Origin: Nonomuraea sp. SYSU D8015
Lineage (GTDB): Bacteria; Actinomycetota; Actinomycetes; Streptosporangiales; Streptosporangiaceae
Assembly (NCBI RefSeq): GCF_008065375.1
Contig: NZ_VJYI01000001.1
Span: 1,302,001 to 1,366,000, forward strand
Direction: 5' to 3'
Length of the DNA stretch: 64,000 nucleotides
The notes beneath the pieces were generated by a model, which saw only the letters and a list, made by a program, of their open reading frames with translations, made no database searches and had not been told where the DNA came from. Within the stretch, counting starts at the first letter, position 1. Every line of letters starts with the position of its first letter. A program made the translations under genes and the position numbers. Below, one piece after another: positions 35,430 to 45,011 of this stretch.

Positions 35430-37568
35430 TCAATGCGCGGCCGTCACTTTGGAGGCGAGGTTCGGCGGCAGCGGCTCGTACCGCAGGAACGAGCGCGTGA
35501 AGGTTCCCGTGCCGTGTGACATGGATCTCAGATCAATCGCGTAGCGCGTGATCTCCAGCTCCGGCACCTCCGCCTTGACCAGCGTGCGGCCGGTGCCCAC
35601 GGGCTCGGTGCCGAGCACGCGCCCGCGCCGCGACGACAGGTCGGACATGACCGACCCGACGTAGTCGTCGGCCACGAGCACCGAGATCTCGTCCACCGGC
35701 TCCAGCAGCAGGGTCGGCACCTTCGACGCCGCCTCCTTCAGCGCCAGCTGGCCGGCGATCTGGAAGGCCATGTCGGAGGAGTCGACGGAGTGCGCCTTGC
35801 CGTCGTACAGCGTGACGCGCACGTCCACCACCGGGTAGCCGGCGACGACGCCCCGCTCCATCTGCGCGCGCACGCCCTTCTCCACCGACGGGATGAACTG
35901 CCGGGGCACCACGCCGCCCACGATCTTGTCCACGAACTCGAAGCCGGAGCCCGAGGGCAGGGGCTCGACCTCCAGGTGGCAGATCGCGTACTGGCCGTGG
36001 CCGCCGGTCTGCTTGACGTTGCGGCCCATCGCCTGGCACTTGCCTCCGAACGTCTCGCGCAGCGGGACTCGCAGCTCGACCCGCTCGACCTCGACGCCGT
36101 GCCGCTTGGCCAGCCGGTCGAGCAGCACGTCGGTGTGGGCCTCGCCCATGCACCACAGGACGAGCTGGCGGGTCTCGGCGTTGTTCTCCAGGCGCAGCGT
36201 GGGATCCTCGGCCACCAGCCGGCCCAGCGCCTGCGACAGCTTGTCCTCGTCGGCCTTGGACTTGGCCCTGATCGCCACGGGCAGCAGCGGGTCGGGCATG
36301 GCCCAGGCGGTCATGAGCAGCGGCCGGTCGACCTCGGACAGCGTGTCGCCCGTCTCGGCGCGCGACAGCTTCGCCACGGCCACGACGTCGCCCGCGGCGC
36401 CCTTGCCGATGGGGCGCTGGTGCTTGCCCAGCGGGCAGGTCAGGGTGCCGATGCGCTCGTCCACGTCGTGGTCCTCGTGCCCGCGGTCGGCCAGGCCGTG
36501 GCCGGACACGTGGACGGTCATGTCGGGGCGCAGCGTGCCGGAGAAGACGCGCACGAGGCTGATGCGGCCCACGTACGGGTCGCTGGTGGTCTTGACGACC
36601 TCGGCCACCAGCGGGCCGTCGGGGTCGCATGCATTGACCTTGACCGGTTTGCCGGACAGGTCGGTGATCTCAGGCAGTGGGTGTTCGAGGGGTGACGGGA
36701 AGCCCTGCGTGACGACCTCGAGGATCTCCATCGCGCCGACCCCGAGCCCGCTGCACAGCACCGGGTAGAAGCTGCCGCGCGCGACGGCCTTCTCCAAGTC
36801 CTCGATGAGGACCTTGGTGTCGATCGGCTCGCCCTCGAGGTACCTCTCCATGAGAGACTCGTCTTCGCTCTCCTGGATGATGCCCTCGATCAGGGTGCCG
36901 CGGTATTCCTCGATCCGCCCCTCGTACTCCGGCCCCGGCTCGTTCTCGGTGCGGGTGCCGGTCGCGTAGTTGTAGAACTTCTGCGTGAGCAGCCCGATCA
37001 GCCCGTTGACGTGCCCGTTGGTGATCACCGGCAGGTAGAGGGGCGCCACGCCGTCGCCGAAGACGTCCTGGCAGGTGGCCAGCACCTCGTCGAAGTCGGC
37101 CCGCTGGTGGTCGATCTTGGTGATCACGACCGCCCGCGGCATGCCGACCTGGGCGCACTCCTCCCAGAGCATCTGGGTGAGCCCGTCGATCCCCTCGGAG
37201 GCCGACACCACGAAGAGCGCCGCGTCGGCCGCGCGCAGCCCGGCCCGCAGATCGCCGACGAAGTCGGCGTAGCCGGGGGTGTCGAGGAGGTTGATCTTGA
37301 TGCCGTTGTGCACCAGCGGGGCCAAGGCGAGGTTGACCGACCGCTGCTGCCTGACCTCGACCTCGTCGAAGTCGCTGACCGTGTTGCCGTCCTCCACCCG
37401 TCCCGGGCGTTGAATGGTGCCCGTGGCGGCCAGCAGCTGCTCGACGAGGGTCGTCTTACCCGCTCCTGAGTGGCCGACCAGCACGACATTGCGTATCGCA
37501 TCCGCCCTGTCGGCCACGGGTGCCCTGCCCGCGGCTCCCACGGCGCCGCCCGAACTTCTTTCCGCCAC
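35430..37568 (-). CDS. Elongation factor G-like GTPase
   Basis: A 712-residue EF-G homologue. The P-loop is GHSGAGKTT (32-40), followed by EF-G domains II-V through RSFLRYEPLP near the end. Two GTPase signatures differ from translational EF-G: the DTPGH motif reads DTPGY (Tyr100), losing the catalytic His, and NKxD reads TKID (Thr150). It is most like the second, FusA2-type EF-G of actinomycetes, whose function is unsettled and probably not standard translocation. GTG 37568 has GGAGG 5 nt upstream. It stands alone, divergent from the pgsA operon. Confidence 0.9.
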   Translation of the reverse strand: MAERSSGGAVGAAGRAPVADRADAIRNVVLVGHSGAGKTTLVEQLLAATGTIQRPGRVEDGNTVSDFDEVEVRQQRSVNLALAPLVHNGIKINLLDTPGYADFVGDLRAGLRAADAALFVVSASEGIDGLTQMLWEECAQVGMPRAVVITKIDHQRADFDEVLATCQDVFGDGVAPLYLPVITNGHVNGLIGLLTQKFYNYATGTRTENEPGPEYEGRIEEYRGTLIEGIIQESEDESLMERYLEGEPIDTKVLIEDLEKAVARGSFYPVLCSGLGVGAMEILEVVTQGFPSPLEHPLPEITDLSGKPVKVNACDPDGPLVAEVVKTTSDPYVGRISLVRVFSGTLRPDMTVHVSGHGLADRGHEDHDVDERIGTLTCPLGKHQRPIGKGAAGDVVAVAKLSRAETGDTLSEVDRPLLMTAWAMPDPLLPVAIRAKSKADEDKLSQALGRLVAEDPTLRLENNAETRQLVLWCMGEAHTDVLLDRLAKRHGVEVERVELRVPLRETFGGKCQAMGRNVKQTGGHGQYAICHLEVEPLPSGSGFEFVDKIVGGVVPRQFIPSVEKGVRAQMERGVVAGYPVVDVRVTLYDGKAHSVDSSDMAFQIAGQLALKEAASKVPTLLLEPVDEISVLVADDYVGSVMSDLSSRRGRVLGTEPVGTGRTLVKAEVPELEITRYAIDLRSMSHGTGTFTRSFLRYEPLPPNLASKVTAAH

Positions 37569-37691
37569 ATCAGCCTCCAGCGTTGGTCGTTGTTTCCCAA
37601 CGCCGCGCCCGCGCGGAAGGTGACAGAAACCGCATGGACGCGGTGTGTTCACCAAATACCCCTGTGGCGGATATCACAAGAGGTCCGGGGC

Positions 37692-37755
37692 AAAGAAAGT
37701 TGTCAGGCCCGTGCCGGCCTACGAAAGAAAGTTGTCAGGTCCGTGATGGCCTACG
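37692..37755 (+). repeat. 32-bp tandem duplication covering the pgsA start codon
   Basis: Copy one is 37692-37723 and copy two 37724-37755; both begin AAAGAAAGTTGTCAGG and end GGCCTACG. They differ at only three positions. The pgsA ATG (37746) lies in copy two, where copy one has CCG. Confidence 0.9.
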
Positions 37756-38369
37756 ATCGGACGGCGATGCTCAAACTCCTGCGCCCGGCAATGACCCGGA
37801 TACTCACGCCGCTGGGCAGGGCCCTCGTCAGCCGCGGGATCGGCCCGAACGCCGTCACGGCGATCGGCACCCTCGGCACCGTCGTGTCGGCCCTGACCTT
37901 CTTCCCCATGGGACTCCTCACCGTGGGAGCCCTCGTGATCACGGTCTTCGTGCTGTTCGACCTGCTCGACGGCGTGGTGGCCCGACTCGGCGGGAAGGGG
38001 GGCAGCACCTGGGGCGCGTTCCTCGACTCGACGCTCGACCGGGTCGCCGACGCCGCCATCTTCGCCGGCCTGATCTTGTATTTCGTCTCCAGAGGCGACA
38101 CGCTGATGACCTCGGTGACACTGGTCTGCCTGATCGCCGGCGCCCTGGTCTCCTACGCCAAGGCCAGGGCCGAGGGGCTCGGGCTGACTGCCGACGTCGG
38201 GCTGGCCGAGCGGCCGGAGCGGCTGGTCGTGGCGCTGGTCGCGGCCTGCTTCTCGGGGCTCGGGGTGCCGTACATCCTGCCCGCCGGGATGTGGCTGCTC
38301 GCGGTGGCCAGCGTGATCACCGTGGGTCAGCGGGTGAAGCACGTGTACGAGCAGACGAGGGAGAGATGA
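37746..38369 (+). CDS. pgsA: Phosphatidylinositol phosphate synthase (CDP-alcohol phosphatidyltransferase)
   Basis: A 207-residue, six-helix membrane enzyme of the CDP-alcohol phosphatidyltransferase family. The active-site pattern D-x2-DG-x2-AR-x9-G-x3-D-x3-D is complete (D72, D75, D94, D98). Its place directly before patA and pimA indicates synthesis of phosphatidylinositol phosphate from CDP-diacylglycerol and inositol phosphate, as for mycobacterial PgsA1. The start is taken as ATG 37746, with GTG 37743 an in-frame alternative; the upstream tandem repeat complicates ribosome-site assignment. Its stop overlaps the next start by 4 nt. Confidence 0.92.
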   Translation: MAYDRTAMLKLLRPAMTRILTPLGRALVSRGIGPNAVTAIGTLGTVVSALTFFPMGLLTVGALVITVFVLFDLLDGVVARLGGKGGSTWGAFLDSTLDRVADAAIFAGLILYFVSRGDTLMTSVTLVCLIAGALVSYAKARAEGLGLTADVGLAERPERLVVALVAACFSGLGVPYILPAGMWLLAVASVITVGQRVKHVYEQTRER

Positions 38370-39289
38370 GCGAGAAGGCGTCGTTCGGCGATCACGTCGT
38401 CGCCGCGGGCTTCGCGGCCGGCTGGAAGCTCGTCCCGCTGCTGCCCGAGCGCCCGACGGCCGCCGTCTTCCGGCTCCTGGCCGACCGGGTATGGGCCAGG
38501 CGCGGCAAGTCGGTGAGCCGGCTGGAGTCCAACCTGGCCAGGGTGACCGGCCTGGACGTCGGCAGCCGTGAGCTGCGCGAGCTCACCAGGGCGGGCATGC
38601 GCTCGTACTTCCGCTACTTCCACGAGATCTTCCGGCTGCCGTCGATGAGCACCGAGGAGATCGTGCGCCGCACCCACGTCATCGGCGCCGAGCACATCCA
38701 CGACACCGTGGCCGCCGGGCGGGGCGTGGTGCTGGCGCTGCCCCACATGGGCAACTGGGACCAGGCCGGCGCCTGGCTGGTGGGCGTGGGCCACCCGTTC
38801 ACGACGGTGGCCGAGCGGCTCAAGCCCGAGTCGCTGTTCCGCCGCTACGTCGCCTTCCGCGAGGGCCTCGGCATGGAGGTGCTGCCGCTGACCGGCGGCG
38901 ACGGCCACAACTTCGCCACCCTGTCCCTGCGGGTGCGCAAGGGCGGAGTCGTCTGCCTGCCGGCCGAGCGCGACCTGACCAAGAGCGGCGTCGAGGTGCG
39001 CTTCTTCGGCGCCACCACCAAGGTGCCCGCGGGGCCGCCGCTGCTGGCCGTGCAGACCGGGGCCGCGTTGCTGCCGGCGACCGTCTACTTCGTGGGCGAC
39101 GACTGGGGCATCCACATCCACGAGGAGATCCCCGTCCCGCAGGAGGGCACCAGGCAGGAGAAGGTCGCGGTGGTGGCGCAGCGGCTGGCCGACGTGTTCG
39201 AGAAGGGCATCTCCGAGCATCCCGAGGACTGGCACATGTTGCAGCGGCTCTGGCTGGAAGACCTGCGGCCCCATAAGGTCGGCCCATGA
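38366..39289 (+). CDS. patA: Phosphatidylinositol mannoside acyltransferase
   Basis: A 307-residue HtrB/LpxL-like lysophospholipid acyltransferase. The catalytic His-x4-Asp motif is HMGNWD, followed by the acceptor-site segment ERLKPESLFRRY. By position between pgsA and pimA it should acylate the mannose of phosphatidylinositol mannosides at the inner membrane face, as shown for mycobacterial PatA (Rv2611c). Start and stop overlap both neighbours by 4 nt (ATGA), so the three proteins are translationally coupled. Confidence 0.92.
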   Translation: MSEKASFGDHVVAAGFAAGWKLVPLLPERPTAAVFRLLADRVWARRGKSVSRLESNLARVTGLDVGSRELRELTRAGMRSYFRYFHEIFRLPSMSTEEIVRRTHVIGAEHIHDTVAAGRGVVLALPHMGNWDQAGAWLVGVGHPFTTVAERLKPESLFRRYVAFREGLGMEVLPLTGGDGHNFATLSLRVRKGGVVCLPAERDLTKSGVEVRFFGATTKVPAGPPLLAVQTGAALLPATVYFVGDDWGIHIHEEIPVPQEGTRQEKVAVVAQRLADVFEKGISEHPEDWHMLQRLWLEDLRPHKVGP

Positions 39290-40416
39290 GGGTGGGCATC
39301 GTGTGCCCCTACTCGTGGGACATGCCCGGCGGCGTCAAACAGCACATCGACGACCTGGCCCAGGCGCTGATGGCGCAGGGGCACGACGTGTCGGTGATCG
39401 CGCCCGCGGCCGACGACGACGAGTTGCCTCCCTACGTGACGGGGGCGGGGCGGGCGGTGCCGGTGCCGTACAACGGTTCGGTGGCCAGGATGTCGTTCGG
39501 CTTCCTGTCGGCGGCGCGGGTGCGGCGGTGGGTGCGCACCGGCGAGTTCGACGTGCTGCACATCCACGAGCCGCTGATCCCGAGCCTGGGGGTGCTGGCC
39601 TGCTGGGCGGCGAAGGGGCCTATCGTGGCCACGTTCCACGCGTCGTTCCAGCGCTCGCGGGCGATCGCGGTGGCCGAGCCGCTGCTGCGCAGCGCGCTGG
39701 AGAAGCTCAGCGGCCGCATCGCGGTCTCCGACGCGGCGCGCAAGAGCCTGGTGGAGCAGTTCGGCGGCGACACGGTGCTCATCCCGAACGGCGTGACCGT
39801 CTCCCGCTACACCGAGGCCGAGCCGCTCGACGGGTGGGGGCCCGACGGCGCCACGATCGGCTTCCTGGGGAGGATGGACGAGGAACGCAAGGGCCTGCCG
39901 ATCCTGCTGGAGGCGTTCTCGGTGCTTGCGGCCGAGCGGCCGGAGGTCAAGCTGCTCATCGCCGGCCCCGGCGACGCCAAGGACGTCTACGAGCGGGTGC
40001 CGAAGCGCTTCCACGACCGGGTGACCGTGCTCGGCATGGTGAGCGAGGCCGACAAGATCCGCGCGTACCACTCGGTCGACGTGTTCTGCGCGCCCAACAC
40101 GCGCGGGGAGAGCTTCGGCATCGTGCTGGCCGAGGCGATGGCGTCCGGGGCCACGGTGCTGGCCAGCGACATCCCCGCCTTCCGCAAGGTGCTGGGCGAG
40201 GGGCAGGCCGGCGCGCTGTTCGCCAACGGCGACCCCGGCTCGCTGGCGCGCGAGGCGGCGGCCCTGCTGGACGCGCCGGAGCGGCGGGCCAAACTGGCCG
40301 CGGAGGCGCTGGTGGCGGTCAGGAAATACGACTGGTCGACGGTGGCGCGCGACGTCGTGCGCGTTTACGAGACCGTCACCACGAGCAGTGCGGGGCGGGT
40401 GGAGGAAGACCTGTGA
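39286..40416 (+). CDS. pimA: Phosphatidylinositol alpha-mannosyltransferase
   Basis: A 376-residue GT4-family GT-B glycosyltransferase that adds the first mannose from GDP-mannose to phosphatidylinositol. N-terminal IVCPYSWDMPGGVKQHIDDLA is typical of PimA, the donor-site region has GFLGRMDEERKGLP, and the C-terminal E-x7-E pattern appears as ESFGIVLAEAMASG. It overlaps patA (ATGA) and the following gene (GTGA), within the PIM operon. Confidence 0.94.
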   Translation: MRVGIVCPYSWDMPGGVKQHIDDLAQALMAQGHDVSVIAPAADDDELPPYVTGAGRAVPVPYNGSVARMSFGFLSAARVRRWVRTGEFDVLHIHEPLIPSLGVLACWAAKGPIVATFHASFQRSRAIAVAEPLLRSALEKLSGRIAVSDAARKSLVEQFGGDTVLIPNGVTVSRYTEAEPLDGWGPDGATIGFLGRMDEERKGLPILLEAFSVLAAERPEVKLLIAGPGDAKDVYERVPKRFHDRVTVLGMVSEADKIRAYHSVDVFCAPNTRGESFGIVLAEAMASGATVLASDIPAFRKVLGEGQAGALFANGDPGSLAREAAALLDAPERRAKLAAEALVAVRKYDWSTVARDVVRVYETVTTSSAGRVEEDL

Positions 40417-40955
40417 CGTCCACGATGATCGTGCTGATCGTGGGCATCGTCGTGGTGCTCATGGCCGTGTACGTGTCATGGCGGGCGGGCCGGCTGGACC
40501 GGCTGCACATCCGCCTCGAGCTGGCCCGCGAGTCGCTGGAGGCGGCGCTGATGCGGCGCCGGGCGGTGGTGCTGGAGCTGGCCGGCTCGCGGCTGCTGGA
40601 CCCGGCCACGTCACTGGTGCTGGCCGCGGCCGCCCACGAGGCCAGGATCGCCGGGCCGGAGGAGCGCGAGCACGCCGAGAGCGACCTGTCGCGGGCGCTG
40701 CGCGCGGCGGTGGACCAGGAGCGGTTCAGGGAGAAGCTGTCGGAGTCGCCCGGCGGCGGCGACCTGCTGGAGGAGCTCGAGGCGGCGGTGGCCAAGGTGG
40801 TCTACTCGCGCCGCTTCTACAACAACGCCGTGGCGGTCACGCGGACGGCGCAGCGCCGCTGGCTGGCCCGGACGCTGCGGCTGGCGGGGCATACCGAATA
40901 CCCCCAATTCTTTGAGATTGATGACAATCCGCCTGCGACTATGGCAACTGAATGA
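40413..40955 (+). CDS. Membrane-anchored protein linked to the PIM operon, unknown function
   Basis: A 180-residue protein with one N-terminal membrane helix (about residues 4-23, MIVLIVGIVVVLMAVYVSW), then a helical, Ala/Arg/Glu-rich cytoplasmic domain ending in a short acidic tail. I do not recognise a family with certainty; similar LemA-like short proteins follow pimA in other actinomycetes. The GTG overlaps the pimA stop by 4 nt, so it is translationally coupled and probably serves the same pathway or its membrane localisation. Confidence 0.75.
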   Translation: MTSTMIVLIVGIVVVLMAVYVSWRAGRLDRLHIRLELARESLEAALMRRRAVVLELAGSRLLDPATSLVLAAAAHEARIAGPEEREHAESDLSRALRAAVDQERFREKLSESPGGGDLLEELEAAVAKVVYSRRFYNNAVAVTRTAQRRWLARTLRLAGHTEYPQFFEIDDNPPATMATE

Positions 40956-41018
40956 CCAGGTTTGGGGAAGCCAGTAAGCTTCATCCCGTTTTTCGGGCTG
41001 AAGCGAGGAGAGTTACAC

Positions 41019-42035
41019 GTGCGGCTACCCCGGATCATCACGGTCACGCTGGCCGGAGCGGCCGTCCTGCTGCCTGTCGCGGCCTGCTCCTCCGATGAGC
41101 CCGCCCCCGGGAAGGCGCCGCAGGCGGCCACGGCCGCGCCCAGCGAGGAGCCCACGAAGGAGCCGCCGGGCCACCCCTTCACCGGCCAGCCGTACGACGA
41201 GCTCAAGCCGGTGCTCGCCGTGAAGATCGAGAACACCGCGGCGGGCAAGCCGCAGCTCGGGCTGAAGAGCGCGGACATCGTCTATATCGAGCAGGTCGAA
41301 GCCGGCCTGACCCGGCTCATGGCCATCTTCTCCTCCAAGCTGCCGCCCAAGGTGGGCCCGGTCCGCAGCGCCCGCATCTCGGACCTGCACATCGCGCCGA
41401 TGTTCGGCAAACCGGCCTTCTCCTACTCGGGCGCGCAGACCAAGATGCTGCCGCTCATCGCCGAGGCGTCGTTGTTCGACGTGGGCGACACCCGCAGCCC
41501 GGGCGCGTACTTCCGGCAGCCGGGCCGCGTCGCCCCGTACAACCTGTTCGGCCGGCCCAAGCAGATGCTGGCCAACGCGCCCAAGGCGAGCAAGGCCAAG
41601 GACATCGGCTTCACCTTCGGCGAGGCGCCGGCCGAGGGCGGCGTGGAGCGGAAGTCGTACACCGTCAAGTGGCCCGCCGCGCGCTTCACCTTCTCCTGGT
41701 CGGAGCAGAAGAAGCAGTGGATGATCTTCCAGGACGGCAAGAAAGACATGGCCGCCGAGGGCGGCCAGCTGAGCGCGCCGACGATCGTCGTCCAGTACAC
41801 CAAGACCGAGCGCTCCCAGTTCCACGACAAGAACGACAGCTACACGCCGCTCGTGCACACCACGGGCAAGGGCAAGGCGATCGTGCTGCGCGACGGCAAA
41901 GCTTTCAAGGCGAACTGGGAGCGGGAATCAGAGAAGGGCGGCACGACGTTCACCACGGAGAGCGGCGAGCCGATGAACTTCGCGCCCGGCCAGGTCTGGG
42001 TGGCCCTCGCCAGCCGCAAGCCCGTCATCCCCTGA
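41019..42035 (+). CDS. DUF3048 domain-containing lipoprotein (YerB-like)
   Basis: A 338-residue lipoprotein. The signal peptide ends in the lipobox VAAC, followed by a Pro/Thr/Ala/Glu-rich linker, then the DUF3048 domain (PVLAVKIENTAAGKPQLGL, DIVYIEQVEAGLTRLMAIF, VGPVRSARISDL). YerB is an uncharacterised Bacillus lipoprotein; a wall or substrate-binding role is possible. GTG 41019 follows GAGGAG at about 7 nt. The gene interrupts the order found in mycobacteria between pimA and pdxS. Confidence 0.9.
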   Translation: MRLPRIITVTLAGAAVLLPVAACSSDEPAPGKAPQAATAAPSEEPTKEPPGHPFTGQPYDELKPVLAVKIENTAAGKPQLGLKSADIVYIEQVEAGLTRLMAIFSSKLPPKVGPVRSARISDLHIAPMFGKPAFSYSGAQTKMLPLIAEASLFDVGDTRSPGAYFRQPGRVAPYNLFGRPKQMLANAPKASKAKDIGFTFGEAPAEGGVERKSYTVKWPAARFTFSWSEQKKQWMIFQDGKKDMAAEGGQLSAPTIVVQYTKTERSQFHDKNDSYTPLVHTTGKGKAIVLRDGKAFKANWERESEKGGTTFTTESGEPMNFAPGQVWVALASRKPVIP

Positions 42036-42051
42036 TGATTTGCCGGTAATT

Positions 42052-42073
42052 CCTGACATGGTGGCATGTCGGG
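42052..42073. terminator. Possible hairpin terminator
   Basis: CCTGACATG (42052-42060) pairs with CATGTCGGG (42065-42073) around GTGG, with one G-T pair, 16 nt after the DUF3048 stop. There is no T-tract. Confidence 0.45.
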
Positions 42074-42134
42074 AAGGGGGCGCTTCAGGACCTACCATGG
42101 GCTTGATAACTTACCGATTCGCCGTTGAGAGCCC

Positions 42135-43055
42135 GTGAGGATGACCGTGTCCAGCAGCACGCCAGCAAGCACCCCCGTCACCGGAACCGCCCGCGTCAAG
42201 CGCGGCATGGCCGAGATGCTCAAGGGCGGCGTCATCATGGACGTCGTCACCCCCGAGCAGGCCAAGATCGCTGAAGACGCCGGCGCGGTCGCCGTCATGG
42301 CCCTCGAGCGCGTGCCCGCCGACATCCGCGCGCAGGGCGGCGTGTCCAGGATGAGCGACCCCGACATGATCGACGGCATCATCAACGCCGTGTCGATCCC
42401 CGTGATGGCCAAGGCCCGCATCGGCCACTTCGTCGAGGCCCGGGTGCTGCAGTCGCTCGGCGTCGACTACATCGACGAGTCCGAGGTGCTCACCCCCGCC
42501 GACTACGCCAACCACATCGACAAGTGGCAGTTCACGGTGCCGTTCGTGTGCGGCGCCACCAACCTGGGCGAGGCCCTGCGCCGCATCACCGAGGGCGCGG
42601 CCATGATCCGCTCCAAGGGCGAGGCCGGCACGGGCGACGTCTCCAACGCCGTCACCCACATGCGCACGATCCGCGCCGAGATCAAGCGTCTCACCTCGCT
42701 GCCTGAGGACGAGCTGTACGTCGCCGCCAAGGAGCTGCAGGCGCCGTACGAGCTGGTCGCCGAGGTCGCCAAGACCGGCAAGCTGCCGGTCGTGCTGTTC
42801 ACCGCGGGCGGCATCGCCACCCCGGCCGACGCCGCGATGATGATGCAGCTCGGCGCCGAGGGCGTCTTCGTGGGCTCGGGCATCTTCAAGTCCGGCGACC
42901 CGGCCAAGCGCGCCGCGGCCATCGTCAAGGCCACCACCTTCCACGACGATCCCGACGTCATCGCCAAGGTCTCGCGCGGCCTGGGCGAGGCCATGGTCGG
43001 CATCAACGTCGACGAGATCCCGCAGCCGCACCGCCTGGCCGAGCGCGGCTGGTGA
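42135..43055 (+). CDS. pdxS: Pyridoxal 5'-phosphate synthase lyase subunit
   Basis: A 306-residue TIM-barrel synthase that makes pyridoxal phosphate from ribose 5-phosphate, glyceraldehyde 3-phosphate and ammonia supplied by PdxT. Diagnostic parts are [31 protein letters not shown] with an active-site Lys, [11 protein letters not shown] (phosphate loop) and [13 protein letters not shown]. The start may be GTG 42135, ATG 42141 or GTG 42147; all leave the conserved part intact. pdxT lies 2.9 kb downstream, separated by two unrelated genes, whereas the two are closely linked in most actinomycetes. Confidence 0.96.
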   Translation: MRMTVSSSTPASTPVTGTARVKRGMAEMLKGGVIMDVVTPEQAKIAEDAGAVAVMALERVPADIRAQGGVSRMSDPDMIDGIINAVSIPVMAKARIGHFVEARVLQSLGVDYIDESEVLTPADYANHIDKWQFTVPFVCGATNLGEALRRITEGAAMIRSKGEAGTGDVSNAVTHMRTIRAEIKRLTSLPEDELYVAAKELQAPYELVAEVAKTGKLPVVLFTAGGIATPADAAMMMQLGAEGVFVGSGIFKSGDPAKRAAAIVKATTFHDDPDVIAKVSRGLGEAMVGINVDEIPQPHRLAERGW

Positions 43056-43150
43056 TCCGGCGCGTCGTTGCAGGTCGCAGACCCGCCTCCGGTGAGATGA
43101 TCCCCATTGGCGGGGGTGCCACCGGGCGACGGTGACGACGGAAATTTCCG

Positions 43151-43185
43151 AAAGAGGCGACATCCGCGAAGGATGTCGTCTTTTT
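43151..43185 (+). terminator. Intrinsic terminator after pdxS
   Basis: The core stem CGACATCC (43158-43165) and GGATGTCG (43171-43178) closes a GCGAA loop; pairing can extend outward to 15 bp (43151-43165 with 43171-43185), and T residues follow. This is the clearest Rho-independent terminator on the plus strand. It could also act for the minus strand. Confidence 0.85.
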
Positions 43186-43272
43186 CGTGTTGTGTGGTGT
43201 TCACTGCGCAGTCATGATCGTCAGTAAGGCTACGGGAGTCCCCCTCACCCTCGATCGTCCCAGGAGCCACAC

Positions 43273-44958
43273 ATGGCGAAGTTGAACCGCAGGCACTTCC
43301 TCGTCACCGGTTTAGCGGCCGGCGCCGCCGCGGCCATCCCGGCCACCGCCGCGCACGCCGACGAACCGGATCCCGCCGCCGAGACCGCCCACACGCTGGC
43401 CTCGCGCGGGCTGCGTACCGACCCGTTCACGCTGGGCGTCGCCTCCGGCGACCCCGACCACGAGGGCTTCGTGCTGTGGACCAGGCTCGCCCAGGAGCCC
43501 CTCGCCGAGGACGGGCTCGGCGGCATGCCCCAGCGGCCCTTCCCGGTGCTCTGGCAGGTCTACGCCGACGAGCGCTGCCGCCGCGTGGTCCGCTCCGGCG
43601 TCACCGTGGCCGCGCCCGAGTGGGGCCACAGCGTCCACGTCGAGGTCGACAGCCTCAGCTCCGACCGCGAGTACTGGTACCGCTTCCGCGTCGGCCCGTA
43701 CATCTCGCCGGTCGGCCGCGCCCGCACCGCCCCGCACCCCCTGTCGTACGGCGGCGGCCTCGCCATGGCGTTCGTCTCCTGCGCCCAGTACGAGCACGGC
43801 TTCTTCACGTCCTACCGCAGGCTGGCCGAGGAGCGTCCCGACCTGATCCTGCACCTCGGCGACTACCAGTACGAGTACACCAAGAACACCTACAACATCC
43901 CCGGCGGCAACATCCGCCACCACGAGGGCCCCGAGACCGAGACCCTGGCCAACTACCGCCAGCGCCACGCCCAGTACAAAGCCGACCCCGACCTGCAGGC
44001 CGCGCACGCCGCCGCGCCCTGGCTGGTCGTGTGGGACGACCACGAGCTGGACAACAACTGGGCCGACGAGATCCCGGAGAAGCCCGAGGTCCCGCAGCCG
44101 AACTTCCTGTCCCGCCGCGAGGCCGCCTTCCGCGCCTACTACGAGAACATGCCGCTGCGCCGCACCTCCATCCCGCGCGGCATCGACATGCAGCTCTACC
44201 GGCGCATCCGCTGGGGCCGCATGGCCACCTTCCACATGCTCGACACCCGCCAGTACCGCGACGACCAGGGCTGCGGCGACGGCTACAAGAACTGCCCGGC
44301 CTCCGTCGACCCCGCCCGCTCGATCACCGGGGCCGAGCAGGAGGAGTGGCTGCTGAACGGATTCCACCACTCCCGGGCCCACTGGGACATCCTCGGCCAG
44401 CAGGTCTTCTTCGCCCAGCGTGACAACAACGCCGGCCCCGCCAAGGTCACCAGCCAGGACGCCTGGGACGGCTACGTCGCCTCCCGCCGCCGCATCACCC
44501 AGGGCTGGCTCGACGCCAAGGTGCGCAACCCCGTCGTGCTGACCGGCGACGTGCACGCGCACTGGGCCAGCGACCTCAAGCTCGACTACGACGACCCGAC
44601 CGGGCCGTCCGTGGGCTCCGAGCTGGTGGCCACCTCCATCTCCACCGGCGGCAACGGCGCCGACTCCGACCCGGCCACGCACCCGTTCCTGAAGATCAAC
44701 CCGCACCTGAAGTTCTACAACAACCAGCGCGGATACGTGCTGACGAAGATCGAGCGCGATCAGATGACGGCCGACTTCAAGGTCGTGCCCCGGGTCACCG
44801 AGCCGGGGGCCGAGGTCTACACGCGGGCCACGTTCGTCATCGAGGACCGGGTGCCGGGGGTCCAGCAGACGTACCTGAGGCCGCTCGACCCGACGCTGTT
44901 CCGCGAGAAGCCCATGACCGTCGAGGAGACGGTCCGCCTGGAGACCGAGCGTCCCTAG
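43273..44958 (+). CDS. PhoD-like alkaline phosphatase/phosphodiesterase, Tat-exported
   Basis: A 561-residue PhoD-family metallophosphatase. The N-terminus bears a twin-arginine signal (NRRHFLVTG, Arg6-Arg7) and an Ala-rich cleavage region. A beta-rich PhoD N-terminal domain follows ([20 protein letters not shown]). The catalytic core has [19 protein letters not shown] and the late [11 protein letters not shown], giving metal ligands. These enzymes release phosphate from phosphomono- and diesters outside the cell. ATG 43273 has AGGAG just upstream. A PHO box was not identified. Confidence 0.93.
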   Translation: MAKLNRRHFLVTGLAAGAAAAIPATAAHADEPDPAAETAHTLASRGLRTDPFTLGVASGDPDHEGFVLWTRLAQEPLAEDGLGGMPQRPFPVLWQVYADERCRRVVRSGVTVAAPEWGHSVHVEVDSLSSDREYWYRFRVGPYISPVGRARTAPHPLSYGGGLAMAFVSCAQYEHGFFTSYRRLAEERPDLILHLGDYQYEYTKNTYNIPGGNIRHHEGPETETLANYRQRHAQYKADPDLQAAHAAAPWLVVWDDHELDNNWADEIPEKPEVPQPNFLSRREAAFRAYYENMPLRRTSIPRGIDMQLYRRIRWGRMATFHMLDTRQYRDDQGCGDGYKNCPASVDPARSITGAEQEEWLLNGFHHSRAHWDILGQQVFFAQRDNNAGPAKVTSQDAWDGYVASRRRITQGWLDAKVRNPVVLTGDVHAHWASDLKLDYDDPTGPSVGSELVATSISTGGNGADSDPATHPFLKINPHLKFYNNQRGYVLTKIERDQMTADFKVVPRVTEPGAEVYTRATFVIEDRVPGVQQTYLRPLDPTLFREKPMTVEETVRLETERP

Positions 44959-44967
44959 CGACCACGC

Positions 44968-44993
44968 GCCCGGCCGCCTCGGGGCGGCCGGGC
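44968..44993 (+). terminator. Hairpin terminator after PhoD gene
   Basis: An 11-bp perfect stem GCCCGGCCGCC (44968-44978) with its complement (44983-44993) and a TCGG loop begins 9 nt after the stop, followed by CTTCT. Confidence 0.75.
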
Positions 44994-44997
44994 CTTC

Positions 44998-45003
44998 TAA
45001 GAT
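44998..45003 (+). promoter_or_regulatory. Putative -10 element of leaderless promoter
   Basis: TAAGAT lies 8 nt before the ATG at 45012 and directly after the PhoD terminator. No Shine-Dalgarno sequence is present. Confidence 0.45.
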
Positions 45004-45011
45004 GTCCCACC

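Noticed and set aside
43056..43150. Riboswitch before the PhoD gene
   Set aside because: The stretch ends in a clear terminator and might suggest an attenuator, but I could not match any known riboswitch core, and the terminator is well explained as the end of pdxS.
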